Source of the DNA: Janthinobacterium sp. 64 | GTDB lineage: Bacteria > Pseudomonadota > Gammaproteobacteria > Burkholderiales > Burkholderiaceae_D | Direction: 5' to 3' | Length of the DNA stretch: 64,000 bases | NCBI RefSeq assembly: GCF_002813325.1 | Contig: NZ_PHUG01000001.1 | Location: 372,001 to 436,000, forward strand | In this document: in pieces, positions 24,216 to 35,788 of the stretch | How positions within the stretch are numbered: the stretch's first letter is position 1 | How the letters are laid out: the number at the start of each line of letters is the position of its first letter | The notes under the pieces: generated by a model | The model's input: only the letters and a program-made list of their open reading frames with translations | Database searches by the model: none | Told to the model about the DNA's origin: nothing | Position numbers and translations under genes: made by a program

Positions 24216-25006
24216 TGGCGGCCATCCACGCTACGGCAGTCATCGATCCGAAGGCTGAGCTCGACAGCTCGGTCGAGGTGGGTCCGTACACCATCATCGG
24301 TCCACATGTGCGCATCGGCGCCGGCACCAAGGTTGGCCCGCACGTGGTCATCGACGGCCACACGACGATAGGCTCCGACAACCACCTGTTCCAGTTTTCT
24401 TCCATCGGCGCGCAGCCGCAGGATAAAAAATGGGCGGGCGAGGCGACGCGCCTGGACATCGGCGACCGCAACACCATCCGCGAATTTTGCACCTTCAACA
24501 CGGGCACCGTGCAAGGTGGCGGCGTGACGCGCCTGGGCAATGACAATTGGATCTCGGCATATGTGCACCTGGCGCACGACTGCCTGGTGGGCAACAACAC
24601 GATTTTCTCGAACAATGCCCAGCTGGCGGGCCACGTGGAGATCGGCGACTGGGTCATCATGAGCGGCTTCGCCAATGTGCACCAGTTCTGCAAGATCGGC
24701 GCGCACGCCTTTGTCGGCATGAGCACCAGCCTGACGCAGGACGTGCCGCCGTTCGTGCTCCTGAACGGCAATCCGGCGCAGGCGCATGGCGTCAATATCG
24801 AAGGCTTGAAACGCCGCGGCTTTACGCGCGAGCAGATCAACGGCATCCGCACCGCGTATAAGCTCATCTACCGTTCCGGCCTGACCCTGGAAGAATCCAA
24901 GGCGGCCCTGTTCGAAGAAGAGCAGGCCTCGTCGCCGGAAGTGGCGCAACACATACGCGCCATGCGTGAATTTTTGGGCGTGGCGTCGCGTGGCATCGTC
25001 CGCTGA
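24215..25006 (+). CDS. lpxA: UDP-N-acetylglucosamine O-acyltransferase
   Basis: LpxA catalyses the first step of lipid A synthesis, transferring a 3-hydroxyacyl chain from ACP to UDP-GlcNAc. The 263-residue protein (family about 262) is a hexapeptide-repeat beta-helix with a helical C-terminal third. The catalytic base is H121 in VHLAHDCLVG, and IGAQPQDKKW is the substrate-binding block. ATG 24215 overlaps the fabZ stop (TGATG); an upstream in-frame extension lies inside fabZ and is rejected. Confidence 0.97.
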   Translation: MAAIHATAVIDPKAELDSSVEVGPYTIIGPHVRIGAGTKVGPHVVIDGHTTIGSDNHLFQFSSIGAQPQDKKWAGEATRLDIGDRNTIREFCTFNTGTVQGGGVTRLGNDNWISAYVHLAHDCLVGNNTIFSNNAQLAGHVEIGDWVIMSGFANVHQFCKIGAHAFVGMSTSLTQDVPPFVLLNGNPAQAHGVNIEGLKRRGFTREQINGIRTAYKLIYRSGLTLEESKAALFEEEQASSPEVAQHIRAMREFLGVASRGIVR

Positions 25007-26174
25007 CCAGGGCAGCGGCCTGCCGGTCGCCAACGTCGCCATCGTCGCCGGCGAGGTGTCGGGCGACCTGCTGGCCAGCCGGCTGCTGTCCGGCCTCGTG
25101 CCGCAGCTGCCCGGCGCGCGCTTCCACGGCATCGGCGGCGAGCACATGGCCAAACAGGGCTTTGTGTCCGACTGGCCGCTCGACAAGCTGACCGTGCGCG
25201 GCCTGTTCGAGATCATTCCCCGCTACCGCGAAATCAAGGGCATCCAGAACGCGCTGCGCGACCAGTTGCTGGCCGAGCGTCCCGCCGTTTTCATCGGCGC
25301 CGACTATCCGGGTTTTAACCTGGGGCTGGAACAGCAGCTCAAGGAAGGCGGCATCCCCACCGTGCACTACATCGGGCCGCAGATATGGGCCTGGCGCGGT
25401 GGCCGCATCAAGAAAATCATCAAGGCCGTCTCGCATATGCTGGTGATCTTCCCCTTCGAGGAAGAGATCTACCGCAAGGCGGGCGTGCCCGTCACCTATG
25501 TCGGCCATCCGCTGGCCGAAATGATCCCCCTGCAGCCCGACGAAGCGGCCGCGCGCCGCACCCTGGGCTTGCCGCAAGACGCCAATGTCGTGACCCTGAT
25601 GCCGGGCAGCCGCATGGGCGAACTCAAATACAATACGGTGGCGTTCGTGGCCGCCTGCAAGCTGCTGCTGGCGCGCGACCGCTCCCTGCGTTTCGTCGCA
25701 CCCATGGCCGGCGAGAAGCAGCGCCAGTACTTCCTGCAATTGATAGCGCAAGCGGGCTTGCAGGACGTCGAGATACTGCTCACCGACGGCGGCTCGCACA
25801 CGGCCATCTGCGCCGCCGATGCGGTATTGGTGGCGTCCGGCACGGCGTCGCTGGAAGTGGCGCTGTACAAGAAGCCGATGGTCATCGCCTACAAGATGAT
25901 GCGCGCCTCGTGGGAAATCATGCGCCACATGGGCTACCAGCCGTGGATAGGGCTGCCAAACATCCTGGCACGCGACTACCTGGTGCCCGAGCTGCTGCAA
26001 AACGCGGCCAGCCCGGAAGCGCTGGCCGAGGCCATGTGGCAGCAGCTGAGCGACGTGCCGGGCCGTCTGCGCCTGGTGCAGCGCTTCACGGACATGCACC
26101 ACAGCCTGCTGCGCGATAGCGCGCGCGAGAGCGCCAACGCCGTCATGCAAGTCATCGCCGCCAACCGCAATTAA
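24990..26174 (+). CDS. lpxB: Lipid-A-disaccharide synthase
   Basis: LpxB condenses UDP-2,3-diacylglucosamine with lipid X to make the lipid A disaccharide. The 394-residue protein shows the GT19 motifs [28 protein letters not shown] and IGPQIWAWR. The start is uncertain: GTG 24990 gives a normal short leader ([10 protein letters not shown]) and a 17-base overlap with lpxA. GTG 24966 is also in frame and would add eight residues. Neither has a strong Shine-Dalgarno, consistent with translational coupling to lpxA. Confidence 0.94.
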   Translation: MASSADQGSGLPVANVAIVAGEVSGDLLASRLLSGLVPQLPGARFHGIGGEHMAKQGFVSDWPLDKLTVRGLFEIIPRYREIKGIQNALRDQLLAERPAVFIGADYPGFNLGLEQQLKEGGIPTVHYIGPQIWAWRGGRIKKIIKAVSHMLVIFPFEEEIYRKAGVPVTYVGHPLAEMIPLQPDEAAARRTLGLPQDANVVTLMPGSRMGELKYNTVAFVAACKLLLARDRSLRFVAPMAGEKQRQYFLQLIAQAGLQDVEILLTDGGSHTAICAADAVLVASGTASLEVALYKKPMVIAYKMMRASWEIMRHMGYQPWIGLPNILARDYLVPELLQNAASPEALAEAMWQQLSDVPGRLRLVQRFTDMHHSLLRDSARESANAVMQVIAANRN

Positions 26175-26211
26175 GCACCGTTTCAATCGCAGTTCCTACC
26201 AAAGATTCAAC

Positions 26212-26850
26212 GTGAAAAATATCTATCCCGGCCTGTTTGACGACTTGCCATTCTCGCTCGATGAAATCATCTGTGGCGTCGACGAGGCAGGGCGCGGTCC
26301 GCTGGCCGGCCCCGTGTTCGCCGCCGCCGTGATCCTCGACCCGCACCAGCCGATCGACGGCTTGCGCGATTCGAAAAAGCTCAGCGAAGCGAAACGCGAC
26401 TTGCTGGCGCCGCAGATCAAGGCCAAGGCCCTGGCCTGGGCCATCGCCGAAGCGTCCGAAGAGGAAATCGACCGCCTGAACATTTTGCAGGCATCGATGC
26501 TGGCCATGCGCCGCGCCGTCGAGGCCTTGAGTACCGTGCCGACCCTGGCCCTGATCGACGGCAACCGCTGCCCCGTGATGCCGATACGCGGCATGGCCAT
26601 CGTCGGTGGCGACGACAAGGTCGATTCGATTTCCGCCGCCTCGATCCTGGCCAAGACGGCGCGCGACGCGGCCCTGGTGCACCTGCATGCGGCCTATCCC
26701 GAGTACTGCTTCGACCAGCACAAGGGCTATGGCACCAAATTGCACCTGGAACGCCTGCACCTGCACGGCGCCTCGCCCGTGCACCGCCGCTCGTTCGCGC
26801 CCGTGCGCAACGTGATCGCCCTGTTTGGCGCGCAGGAGGTGGTGGCATGA
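26212..26850 (+). CDS. rnhB: Ribonuclease HII
   Basis: RNase HII removes ribonucleotides from DNA. The 212-residue protein starts at a GTG and shows the catalytic D24-E25 pair in [15 protein letters not shown] and the [11 protein letters not shown] block. A further acidic site lies in [10 protein letters not shown], and the [12 protein letters not shown] motif is also present. It follows lpxB in the conserved lpxB-rnhB order, and its stop overlaps the next gene's start (ATGA). Confidence 0.96.
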   Translation: MKNIYPGLFDDLPFSLDEIICGVDEAGRGPLAGPVFAAAVILDPHQPIDGLRDSKKLSEAKRDLLAPQIKAKALAWAIAEASEEEIDRLNILQASMLAMRRAVEALSTVPTLALIDGNRCPVMPIRGMAIVGGDDKVDSISAASILAKTARDAALVHLHAAYPEYCFDQHKGYGTKLHLERLHLHGASPVHRRSFAPVRNVIALFGAQEVVA

Positions 26851-27632
26851 AGACGATTACCTCGCGCGACAACGCGCAATACAAGGAGCTGCTGAAACTG
26901 GCGGGCAGTTCGCAGGCGCGCCGCAAGTCCGGCCGCACCTTGCTCGACGGCGTGCACCTGTGCCAGTCGTATCTGCAGCTGCGCGGCATGCCGGAGCAGT
27001 GCATCGTCAGCGAAAGCGCCTTGCGTAACCCGGAAGTGGCGGACATCGTCGGCCAGCTGGAAAGCCAGCGCGCGCATGTACTGGGCTTGCCCGATGCGCT
27101 GTATCACGCTGTGAGCCAGGTCGAACACGGCGTGGGCGTGATGTTCCTCGTCGAGACGCCGGAACGGGCCGTCACGCAGCCGCTGAGTGTGTCGGCCGTG
27201 CTGCTCGATAACCTGCAGGATCCGGGCAATGTGGGATCGATTTTGCGCAGCGCGGCCGCTGCCGGCATCACGCAGGTGTACTGCAGCGCCGGCACGGCCT
27301 TCTGCTGGTCGCCGAAGGTGCTGCGCGCGGCGATGGGCGCGCACTTCGTGCTCGACATCTTTGAAAACGTCGACCTGGCCGCGCTCGTTGCCAGCGCCAC
27401 GGTGGCGACCCTGGCCACCAGCGGCTACGCCACGCAGCAGCTGTACGACGTCGACCTGCGCCAGCCCGTCGCCTGGCTGTTCGGCCATGAAGGGCAGGGC
27501 GTGGCCGGCGACCTGCTGGCTATGGCGACGCACCAGGTGGTCATTCCCCACCTGGGCCAGATCGAATCGCTGAACGTGGCCGCCTGCGCCGCCGTGTGCT
27601 TCTTCGAGCAGCTGCGCCAGGGGCGTACTTGA
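26847..27632 (+). CDS. TrmH/SpoU-family RNA 2'-O-methyltransferase
   Basis: The 261-residue SPOUT methyltransferase has an N-terminal RNA-binding domain (about 1-100) and a C-terminal knotted catalytic domain. Its motifs are motif 1 [15 protein letters not shown], motif 2 [10 protein letters not shown] and motif 3 [19 protein letters not shown]. The target (23S rRNA or tRNA position) cannot be told from sequence. The start is coupled to rnhB, and it is the last gene of the envelope-biogenesis run; base composition changes sharply after it. Confidence 0.9.
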   Translation: MKTITSRDNAQYKELLKLAGSSQARRKSGRTLLDGVHLCQSYLQLRGMPEQCIVSESALRNPEVADIVGQLESQRAHVLGLPDALYHAVSQVEHGVGVMFLVETPERAVTQPLSVSAVLLDNLQDPGNVGSILRSAAAAGITQVYCSAGTAFCWSPKVLRAAMGAHFVLDIFENVDLAALVASATVATLATSGYATQQLYDVDLRQPVAWLFGHEGQGVAGDLLAMATHQVVIPHLGQIESLNVAACAAVCFFEQLRQGRT

Positions 27633-27698
27633 CGGTGACATCATGCCTGCGCGGGCGGCGCGGCTGACGTTGGCGCGAGGAAATGAAGGGGGAAAGCA

Positions 27699-28478
27699 AT
27701 GGCAGATGACTATTTCGACACGACCTTGACTGCTATGGAGCAGCTTTTGTTGGGTACGAAAATAGCTGTTGAGCATTTTAATGGAAGATTCCACAGCATT
27801 CATGGGAGCCGATTGCAGAAGTCGAGATTCGAGGCTTATGGGATCATGCTGTCGTCATGGATAGCGCCACGGTGGCCAGGCTTTTGATGATACCGGATAG
27901 CTCTAGCGTCGCTTTTGGGAAAGTTGCGGAGCAGCTGGATGGGGCGCCAACCGGTTTTAGTGCCAGATTCTTCCATGCGTATACGAGGGACGAAGAGACC
28001 AACTCCGTGATTGCTTTCATGGACAATGACGGCGCAATGGTTTCAATCGAATCTCTTTACGTGCAGCGGATAATGTTAAATGTGTTGGCGCCTAAATATT
28101 TTTGCACTGTGGCATTTGGGCTGATGGCGATAACGGCATATCGGCATATCGGCATATCGGCATGGTTTCAGGAAGATTTCCCTGGTTGCTGCCGGCAGCG
28201 GTAAGGAACTTGCCGCCGATCCGGACGCACTGGCCGGCTATGACGTCTGGCCAAAATTCGGTTTCGACGCGCCGCTCATGCGGGTTGATCTGCAGCGCAA
28301 TGCTCTGCATGCACTGAAGGATTGCCAGTCTGTCCAGGAGGTTTTGGCCATTGTGCCGCAGTGGTGGGCAGATAATGGCACTCCTCGCGAGATGCATTTC
28401 GACCTGACCGCCGACAGCAGATCGTGGGATATTCTGCTAGACTATCTGACAGCAATGTTGGACAAAGGAGAAGTCTGA
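27699..28478 (+). pseudogene. Frame-broken hypothetical gene, about 258 codons in three frames
   Basis: Three consecutive open segments read as one protein split by two frame changes. Segment 1 starts at ATG 27699 after a good Shine-Dalgarno (GGGGGAAAGCA). Segment 2 continues from about 27810 in another frame (PIAEVEIRGLWDHAVVM, then DSATVARLLMIPDSSSVAFG) to 28204. Segment 3 runs from about 28134 in the first frame (KISLVAAGSGKELAADP, AGYDVWPKFGFDAPLMRV) to the TGA at 28476. The second break lies at an 8-bp tandem repeat. Family not recognised; the GYDVWPKFGFD stretch is faintly acetyltransferase-like. GC is lower than in the neighbours. Segments 2 and 3 could instead be separate small genes. 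Confidence 0.6.
28134..28163. repeat. 8-bp tandem repeat (CGGCATAT, 3.75 copies)
   Basis: Three perfect CGGCATAT units (28134-28157) are followed by CGGCAT. The repeat lies exactly where the reading frame of the surrounding hypothetical gene changes. Because eight is not a multiple of three, gain of one unit or loss of two would join the upstream frame to the downstream frame. Confidence 0.9.
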
Positions 28479-28843
28479 TGACTACACATTTAAAGAAACC
28501 TGCAAAGGTTTTGTGTGATGATCCGTCCGCGTCGAAGGCTGCGCTGCGGCTGCAGAAATTGCAGAGATTGCTCGTTTCGCGGCCGACAGTTCATGTGGCA
28601 GCACCGGAAGCCGCTACAGCGAATAAGAAAAATATTGACCATAAGGCGTCTTACAAAGGATCGCTGGCTTTTGCAGAGCAAGCACGGTCGCACTTTTTTG
28701 TTCAAGACGCGGTGCTTAAAGATGGTAGAGTTTCCATCACGGTGTCAGGCAAACCTATTTCTGATGTTCAACGCGCGCAGATGGTTTATGGGTCGAAGAT
28801 AGACATCCCGGAAATCAGGCGATCCGGGAAAACCCAAAAGTAA
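28478..28843 (+). CDS. Hypothetical protein, 121 residues
   Basis: The ATG overlaps the preceding TGA (TGATG), and a GGAG-like site (AAAGGAGAAG) lies just upstream, so the gene is translationally coupled to the frame-broken gene before it. The product is basic at its start (TTHLKKPAKVL) and has no signal peptide or membrane segment; a mixed region DGRVSITVSGKPISDVQRAQ follows. I do not recognise the family. An intrinsic terminator follows directly, so the pair forms a two-gene unit. A toxin/immunity or toxin/antitoxin role is only a guess from size and coupling. Confidence 0.65.
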   Translation: MTTHLKKPAKVLCDDPSASKAALRLQKLQRLLVSRPTVHVAAPEAATANKKNIDHKASYKGSLAFAEQARSHFFVQDAVLKDGRVSITVSGKPISDVQRAQMVYGSKIDIPEIRRSGKTQK

Positions 28844-28869
28844 AAAACGGTCTGCGGACCGTTTTTTTT
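28842..28869 (+). terminator. Intrinsic terminator of the accessory gene pair
   Basis: The stem AAACGGTC / GACCGTTT encloses TGCG and is followed by eight T, overlapping the last codons of the 121-residue gene. Confidence 0.85.
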
Positions 28870-28928
28870 GCTTATGGGGGTGAGTGCCATGTTTCTATGC
28901 ATGTTCACTTGCAATTCCTGCCTGGCGT

Positions 28929-29777
28929 TCAATACTCGCGGCGGTTCGGCTTGATCTCTTGCAGGATCGTCGTGGAGATCTCTTCGATCGACTTGGTGGT
29001 CGACGACAGCCAGCGGATACCTTCGCGTTTCATCATTTTTTCCGCCTCGTTGACCTCGTAACGGCAATTTTCGATGGCCGCATACTTGCTTCCAGCCCTT
29101 CTTTCGTTGCGTATTTCCGACAAACGTTCGGGCGTAATGCTTAATCCGAAAATTTTATTCTTAAATTCCAGCAGGGCGGAAGGCAGCTTGTCGCGCTCGA
29201 AATCGTCGGGAATCAGCGGATAATTGGCCGCCTTGATACCGTATTGCATGGCCAGGTAGAGGCTGGTCGGGGTCTTGCCAGAGCGCGAAACACCCACCAG
29301 AATGACATCGGCCGAGGACAGGTTCTTGTGCGACTGGCCATCGTCGTGCGCCAGCGAATAGTTGATCGCCTCGATGCGGTTCTTGTATTCCTCGCTGTCG
29401 ACGATATTGTGCGAGCGCCCGATGGTATGGGTCGACATCACGCCCAGTTCCTGCTCCAGCGGGGCGACAAAGGTCTGGATCAGGTCCATGTGCATGCCGC
29501 TGGACTTGCGGATCACGGCCGACAGGTCGTTCTTCACCAGGGTGGAGAAAATGATCGGGCGCTGGCCATCGGTGACGAAGGCTTCGTTGATCTTGCGCGC
29601 CGCCTCGTAGGCCTTGTCCATGGTATCGATGAAGGGCAGGCGGATCTGGCGGAAACGCAGATCGAACTGCGTCAGCACCGAGTGGCCGAAGGTCTCGGCG
29701 GTGATGCCGGTGCCGTCGGAAACGAAGAAGACGGTGCGGGCCGCGGAGGGCAGGGGGGGGCGTGGATCTTGTGTCAT
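28929..29777 (-). CDS. ppsR: PEP synthase regulatory protein (DUF299 kinase/pyrophosphorylase)
   Basis: This protein inactivates PEP synthase by ADP-dependent phosphorylation and reactivates it by Pi-dependent dephosphorylation. The 282-residue product starts [21 protein letters not shown] and keeps the [16 protein letters not shown] block and the P-loop [16 protein letters not shown] longer upstream frame exists but crosses the ppsA start and is rejected. It is divergent from its target ppsA, which strongly supports the function. Confidence 0.94.
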   Translation of the reverse strand: MTQDPRPPLPSAARTVFFVSDGTGITAETFGHSVLTQFDLRFRQIRLPFIDTMDKAYEAARKINEAFVTDGQRPIIFSTLVKNDLSAVIRKSSGMHMDLIQTFVAPLEQELGVMSTHTIGRSHNIVDSEEYKNRIEAINYSLAHDDGQSHKNLSSADVILVGVSRSGKTPTSLYLAMQYGIKAANYPLIPDDFERDKLPSALLEFKNKIFGLSITPERLSEIRNERRAGSKYAAIENCRYEVNEAEKMMKREGIRWLSSTTKSIEEISTTILQEIKPNRREY

Positions 29778-29928
29778 GGGTTTTCGATCAAGATTGTGCG
29801 TCGTCAATTTGCGCCGCACAAGGTAAAATGGCTGCAACGGTATGATTGTGCTGCACGACGCCAAGAATAACAAGAAGACTGTCCGTGCACCGCGCGTAAA
29901 GATTTCTATCATCAGTAAGGGTGTCATT

Positions 29929-32361
<2,433 letters not shown>

Positions 32362-32380
32362 GCATCTTTATCGCCCGTTG

Positions 32381-32417
32381 AAAACCCGCTGCCGCTCACC
32401 TGGCAGCGGGTTTTTTT
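32381..32417 (+). terminator. Intrinsic terminator after ppsA
   Basis: A perfect 12-bp stem AAACCCGCTGCC / GGCAGCGGGTTT with an eight-base loop and a T-run follows the ppsA stop by 20 bases. Confidence 0.88.
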
Positions 32418-32507
32418 ATGTCCATCACGCGGCGCACGGCAGTATCCGATGGGCTTGCGCCAGATCAGCTAAAATGATTCCACCAATACATTGAAACGGG
32501 AGTTCTC

Positions 32508-33005
32508 ATGGCAAGCAAGAAACCGAGCAAAGTGGCAAAGATCGACATCGGCATTTCCGAGGCGGACCGCGCGAAGATCGCGGAAGGCCTGTCCGGCCTG
32601 CTGGCCGACAGCTACACCTTGTACCTGATGACCCATAATTTTCACTGGAACGTCAAGGGGCCGATGTTCAACACCCTGCACCTGATGTTCATGACGCAAT
32701 ACACGGAGCAGTGGGGCGCGCTGGACCTGATCGCCGAGCGCATCCGCGCCCTCGGCTATCCGGCGCCGGGCACCTACAAGGAATTCGTCAAGCTGGCCTC
32801 GATCAAGGAAATCGACGGCGTGCCGCCGGCGCTGGACATGGTCAGCCACCTGGTGGCGGCACAGGAAGCGACAGCGCGCACGGCGCGCCGCCTGTTCCCG
32901 CTGCTGGATAAAGCCAATGACCAGCCGACGGCCGACCTGATCACGCAGCGCCTCGATTTGCATGAAAAGACGGCGTGGATGCTGCGCAGCCTGCTGGAGG
33001 AATAA
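32508..33005 (+). CDS. dps: Dps-family DNA-binding/ferritin-like protein
   Basis: Dps dodecamers oxidise and store iron and protect DNA from peroxide. The 165-residue protein has the four-helix core with the inter-subunit ferroxidase residues visible in THNFHWNVKGPMFNTLHLMF and in the next helix (EQWGALDLIAERIRALG). The lysine-rich N-terminus (ASKKPSKVAKIDIG) fits DNA binding. It is a single gene with its own upstream region; the ATG has a purine-rich site (CGGGAG) upstream. Confidence 0.94.
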   Translation: MASKKPSKVAKIDIGISEADRAKIAEGLSGLLADSYTLYLMTHNFHWNVKGPMFNTLHLMFMTQYTEQWGALDLIAERIRALGYPAPGTYKEFVKLASIKEIDGVPPALDMVSHLVAAQEATARTARRLFPLLDKANDQPTADLITQRLDLHEKTAWMLRSLLEE

Positions 33006-33040
33006 AAGCCGGGCCGGCGGCGCTAATTCGCCCCTGCCTA

Positions 33041-33155
33041 TTGACGCCATCAGGAATTGCGTTAGACTGCTTGTATATAGGTGTTTGGCAAGAAGAATAT
33101 CAGGCAGCACTGCGCATTAAACCCCGTCGCTTATATAGGCTGCGGGGTTTTTTAT
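33041..33155 (+). ncRNA. Candidate small RNA or terminated leader upstream of nfeD
   Basis: A promoter-like pair TTGACG (33041-33046) and TAGACT (33063-33068) with a 16-base spacer is followed about 50 bases on by a terminator hairpin (AAACCCCG ... CGGGGTTT plus a T-run, 33119-33155). Together they would yield a transcript of about 80 nt ending before nfeD. It could be a stand-alone small RNA or a leader attenuator. No similarity to a known family was recognised and no coding frame is convincing. Confidence 0.4.
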
Positions 33156-33182
33156 TTTCGGATTCGCAAAGATGGAGGCATC

Positions 33183-33599
33183 ATGGCTGAATGGGTAGGC
33201 TGGTTTGTGGCGGCTGGCGCGGTATTGATCCTGGAGTTGTTTACGGGCACGTTTTATTTGCTGATGATCGCCATCGGCATCAGTGCCGGAGGACTGGTGG
33301 CGCTGGCGGGCGGTAATGGCAGCTGGCAGGCCGTGACAGCGGCCATAGTCGGCGTGGCGGCCACCCTGTTATTGCGGCGCAGCCGTTTTGGCAAGGCGGC
33401 GCGGCGCGATGCGGCGCAGGATCCGAATGTGAATCTCGATATCGGCCAAAGCGTGGCGGTCGCGCATTGGGTTGATGGCGCGGCGCGCGTCATGTACCGC
33501 GGCGCCTTGTGGGATGTGGAATTGATACCCGGCAGCGATACGCAGGCCGGCCATTACACCATACGTGCCGTGCGTGGCAGCCGTTTGATTGTTGGATAA
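33183..33599 (+). CDS. NfeD-like membrane protein (short form)
   Basis: The 138-residue protein has two or three hydrophobic segments at the N-terminus (EWVGWFVAAGAVLILELFTG; LLMIAIGISAGGLVALAGG) and a C-terminal OB-like soluble domain (IGQSVAVAHWVDGAARVMYR). This is the short NfeD/YbbK form without the protease domain. In the family it partners an SPFH/stomatin protein, and the next gene is exactly that, 15 bases on. ATG 33183 has GGAGG upstream; upstream in-frame codons run through the terminator and are rejected. Confidence 0.88.
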   Translation: MAEWVGWFVAAGAVLILELFTGTFYLLMIAIGISAGGLVALAGGNGSWQAVTAAIVGVAATLLLRRSRFGKAARRDAAQDPNVNLDIGQSVAVAHWVDGAARVMYRGALWDVELIPGSDTQAGHYTIRAVRGSRLIVG

Positions 33600-33614
33600 C
33601 CTGGAGAGTAGATT

Positions 33615-34559
33615 ATGGAAGTAAACATTGGAAGCGTGTCGCTGATCTTGTTATTGCTGGCATTGGTATTTGTCTTCAAGACGGTCAATGTGGTGCCGCA
33701 GCAGCATGCCTGGGTGGTGGAACGCCTGGGCAAGTTCCACGCGGTATTGGGTCCTGGCCTGAATATCGTTGTGCCTTTCGTCGACCGCATCGCTTACAAG
33801 CACGTGCTCAAGGAAATTCCACTCGACGTGCCGCCGCAGGTGTGCATTACGCGTGACAATACGCAATTGCAGGTCGATGGCATTCTGTATTTTCAGATTA
33901 CCGATGCCATGCGTGCTTCGTATGGTTCGTCGAATTATATTGCCGCCATTACGCAGTTGGCGCAAACCACCTTGCGTTCGGTGATCGGTAAAATGGAACT
34001 CGACAAGACATTTGAAGAGCGCGACCATATTAATACGGCCATCGTGAATGCCATCGATGAATCGGCGGCGAATTGGGGGGTCAAGGTATTGCGCTATGAA
34101 ATCAAGGATTTGACGCCGCCGAAGGAAATTTTGCATGCGATGCAGGCGCAGATTACGGCCGAGCGCGAAAAGCGCGCCTTGATTGCCGCTTCGGAAGGAC
34201 GCAAGCAAGAGCAGATCAATATTGCCAGCGGTGAGCGCGAAGCGAACATTGCCCGCTCGGAAGGCGAAAAGCAGGCATCGATCAATCGCGCCGAAGGCCA
34301 GGCTACGGCCATCGTCGCGCTGGCGCAAGCCAGTGCCGAGGCGCTGCGCCAGGTGGGCGCCGCCATCCGCGAGCCGGGCGGTGAAGATGCCGTCAATCTG
34401 AAAGTAGCCGAACAGTATGTGGGCGCGTTCGCGCAATTGGCAAAAACGAATAACTCGATTATCGTGCCGGCCAATCTGGGCGATATGAGTGGCTTGATCG
34501 CCACGGCGATGCAGGTGGTGAAAACGCAGAAGCCGAAAGGCAGCGTGACCATGCCCTGA
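33615..34559 (+). CDS. SPFH/band-7 (stomatin, paraslipin/QmcA-like) membrane protein
   Basis: The 314-residue protein has a single N-terminal membrane anchor (VSLILLLLALVFVFKTVNVV), then the SPFH domain (about 25-200; QQHAWVVERLGKFHAVLGPG, RSVIGKMELDKTFEERD), then a long Ala/Glu/Gln coiled coil (about 190-270). Such proteins form large membrane rings and organise microdomains; with NfeD they are thought to oversee membrane protein quality. The start follows a GGAGAG site. A hairpin follows the gene. Confidence 0.92.
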   Translation: MEVNIGSVSLILLLLALVFVFKTVNVVPQQHAWVVERLGKFHAVLGPGLNIVVPFVDRIAYKHVLKEIPLDVPPQVCITRDNTQLQVDGILYFQITDAMRASYGSSNYIAAITQLAQTTLRSVIGKMELDKTFEERDHINTAIVNAIDESAANWGVKVLRYEIKDLTPPKEILHAMQAQITAEREKRALIAASEGRKQEQINIASGEREANIARSEGEKQASINRAEGQATAIVALAQASAEALRQVGAAIREPGGEDAVNLKVAEQYVGAFAQLAKTNNSIIVPANLGDMSGLIATAMQVVKTQKPKGSVTMP

Positions 34560-34617
34560 TTATCGGATTACCTGGCTGGCTGGGTGAATAGCAAGCTTGT
34601 AGCAAGGTTTCGTCAAT

Positions 34618-34645
34618 ACTGCCCGCTGTATAGCGGGCAGTTTGC
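34618..34645 (+). terminator. Putative terminator after the SPFH gene
   Basis: The stem CTGCCCGC / GCGGGCAG with a short loop (TGTATA) is followed by the modest T-rich sequence TTTGCATTT. Confidence 0.6.
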
Positions 34646-35172
34646 ATTTGCGGGTCTGGAATAGGTGGCGGTGGCCAGGCTGGAATATTAGCGCCTGCAT
34701 GAATTACGTTGAAAATATTTTCTTCATGCTATGCTATGCGCACTTTGAGGATTATATGCGGCCATGCGGCGCTTATGTCTCTGATCGGCGTCACATTTGC
34801 CGCGCAGGCTCCCCGGCTAGCGTTTGCGGGGGATGTGCGATTGGCGATAGTATTGGACCCATGTATATTTTGAATTGCCATTTATAGTTGTTATAAATTG
34901 CAATGAAACAGAAAGTACTGCAGAATAAATACGGCCGATGGCGTTGTATGGAATCGTAGCCGTACACGGCAGGGGTATCGCGCAGGCAGTCCATGGCTGA
35001 TGTGTGCTCCCGTGACTGAAGACTGGCATCGTTTGAAAGTCCGGAAAACGGGGTTTTTGGTAAAAGAATTGAAAAAAACAATCAAATCTTCAGAAAAATC
35101 ACCTCAGTCGCGTTACAATTGGATAGAATTTAACTGTTCAGTTATATTTTTCAACTCACACAAGGAAATATC
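34646..35172. other. A/T-rich non-coding region upstream of the H-NS gene
   Basis: Over 500 bases without a credible gene. Short open frames on both strands lack a Shine-Dalgarno and have unnatural composition. A/T content rises towards the H-NS gene. A TAGAAT -10-like hexamer at 35124-35129 lies about 45 bases before the ATG but has no good -35. Such A/T-rich upstream regions are typical of autorepressed hns-like genes. Confidence 0.5.
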
Positions 35173-35481
35173 ATGGATTTGTCGAACTTATCCCTGTCCG
35201 AACTGCGCACCTTGCAGGACGACATCAAGAAGCAAATGAAGAAACGCGAACAGGATGATCTGTCCAAGGCGCGCGAGCAAATCCTGGCGATAGCCCAGAG
35301 CGTTGGCGTTTCCGTAAAAGATCTGGTTGGTACAGGGATTCGCGCTAAAACCGGTACGGTCGCTGTGCGCTATCGCAATCCGGATGATGCGACGCAGCAA
35401 TGGACTGGCCGTGGCCGTCAACCGAAATGGGTCAAGGAGTGGACCGATTCGGGTAAGTCGCGCGATCTGCTGAAGGTGTAA
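35173..35481 (+). CDS. H-NS family nucleoid-associated protein
   Basis: The 102-residue protein has an N-terminal helical oligomerisation region (MDLSNLSLSELRTLQDDIKK, first part) with basic heptads. Its C-terminal domain carries the DNA-binding core WTGRGRQPKWVKEW, the betaproteobacterial form of the H-NS TWTGxGRxP loop. It silences A/T-rich foreign DNA. It is monocistronic, with an A/T-rich upstream region. Several H-NS paralogues are usual in this group, so no symbol is assigned. Confidence 0.92.
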   Translation: MDLSNLSLSELRTLQDDIKKQMKKREQDDLSKAREQILAIAQSVGVSVKDLVGTGIRAKTGTVAVRYRNPDDATQQWTGRGRQPKWVKEWTDSGKSRDLLKV

Positions 35482-35788
35482 TGCTGAAGGTTTAAAAACC
35501 GTTCATTCGGATGCTTGTCCTGTGAAGTGGTACAGGTGTAGTACAGGCAGCATGCAAGCATCCGGAACTTTGTTGATTCGTTCTCGTTGGCCAGCTCGGC
35601 CAGGCTGATTTACCTCGGCTTATCTCCATGGTATTTTTGTTAATGCCAGTCTTTTCCCCCGCCTTACCTTATCTGATTCTTTCCCTGCTTTAATCCTTTT
35701 TCCGTTTGCCGCAGATAGTGGCAAAATAAAACCCGGCATATAGCCGGGCTTGTTGATATGCACGCAGCACGCTGCGCGTCATGGCGGA
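35482..35788. other. Intergenic region between H-NS gene and smpB, with smpB terminator
   Basis: No gene is seen. At 35722-35749 the minus strand has the hairpin AGCCCGGC-TATAT-GCCGGG followed by TTTTATTTT, an intrinsic terminator for smpB, which ends at 35789 on that strand. No obvious terminator was seen right after the H-NS gene. Confidence 0.7.

Noticed and set aside
28134..28163. CRISPR-like reading of the short tandem repeats
   Set aside because: The unit is 8 bp with no spacers and no cas genes are present; it is a simple tandem repeat.
33081..33182. N-terminal extension of the NfeD-like protein
   Set aside because: The extension would be translated through the terminator hairpin and has no similarity; ATG 33183 with GGAGG is the better start.
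34642..34887. 81-residue plus-strand frame upstream of the H-NS gene
   Set aside because: No Shine-Dalgarno, Cys-rich unnatural composition, and it lies in an A/T-rich regulatory region just after a terminator.
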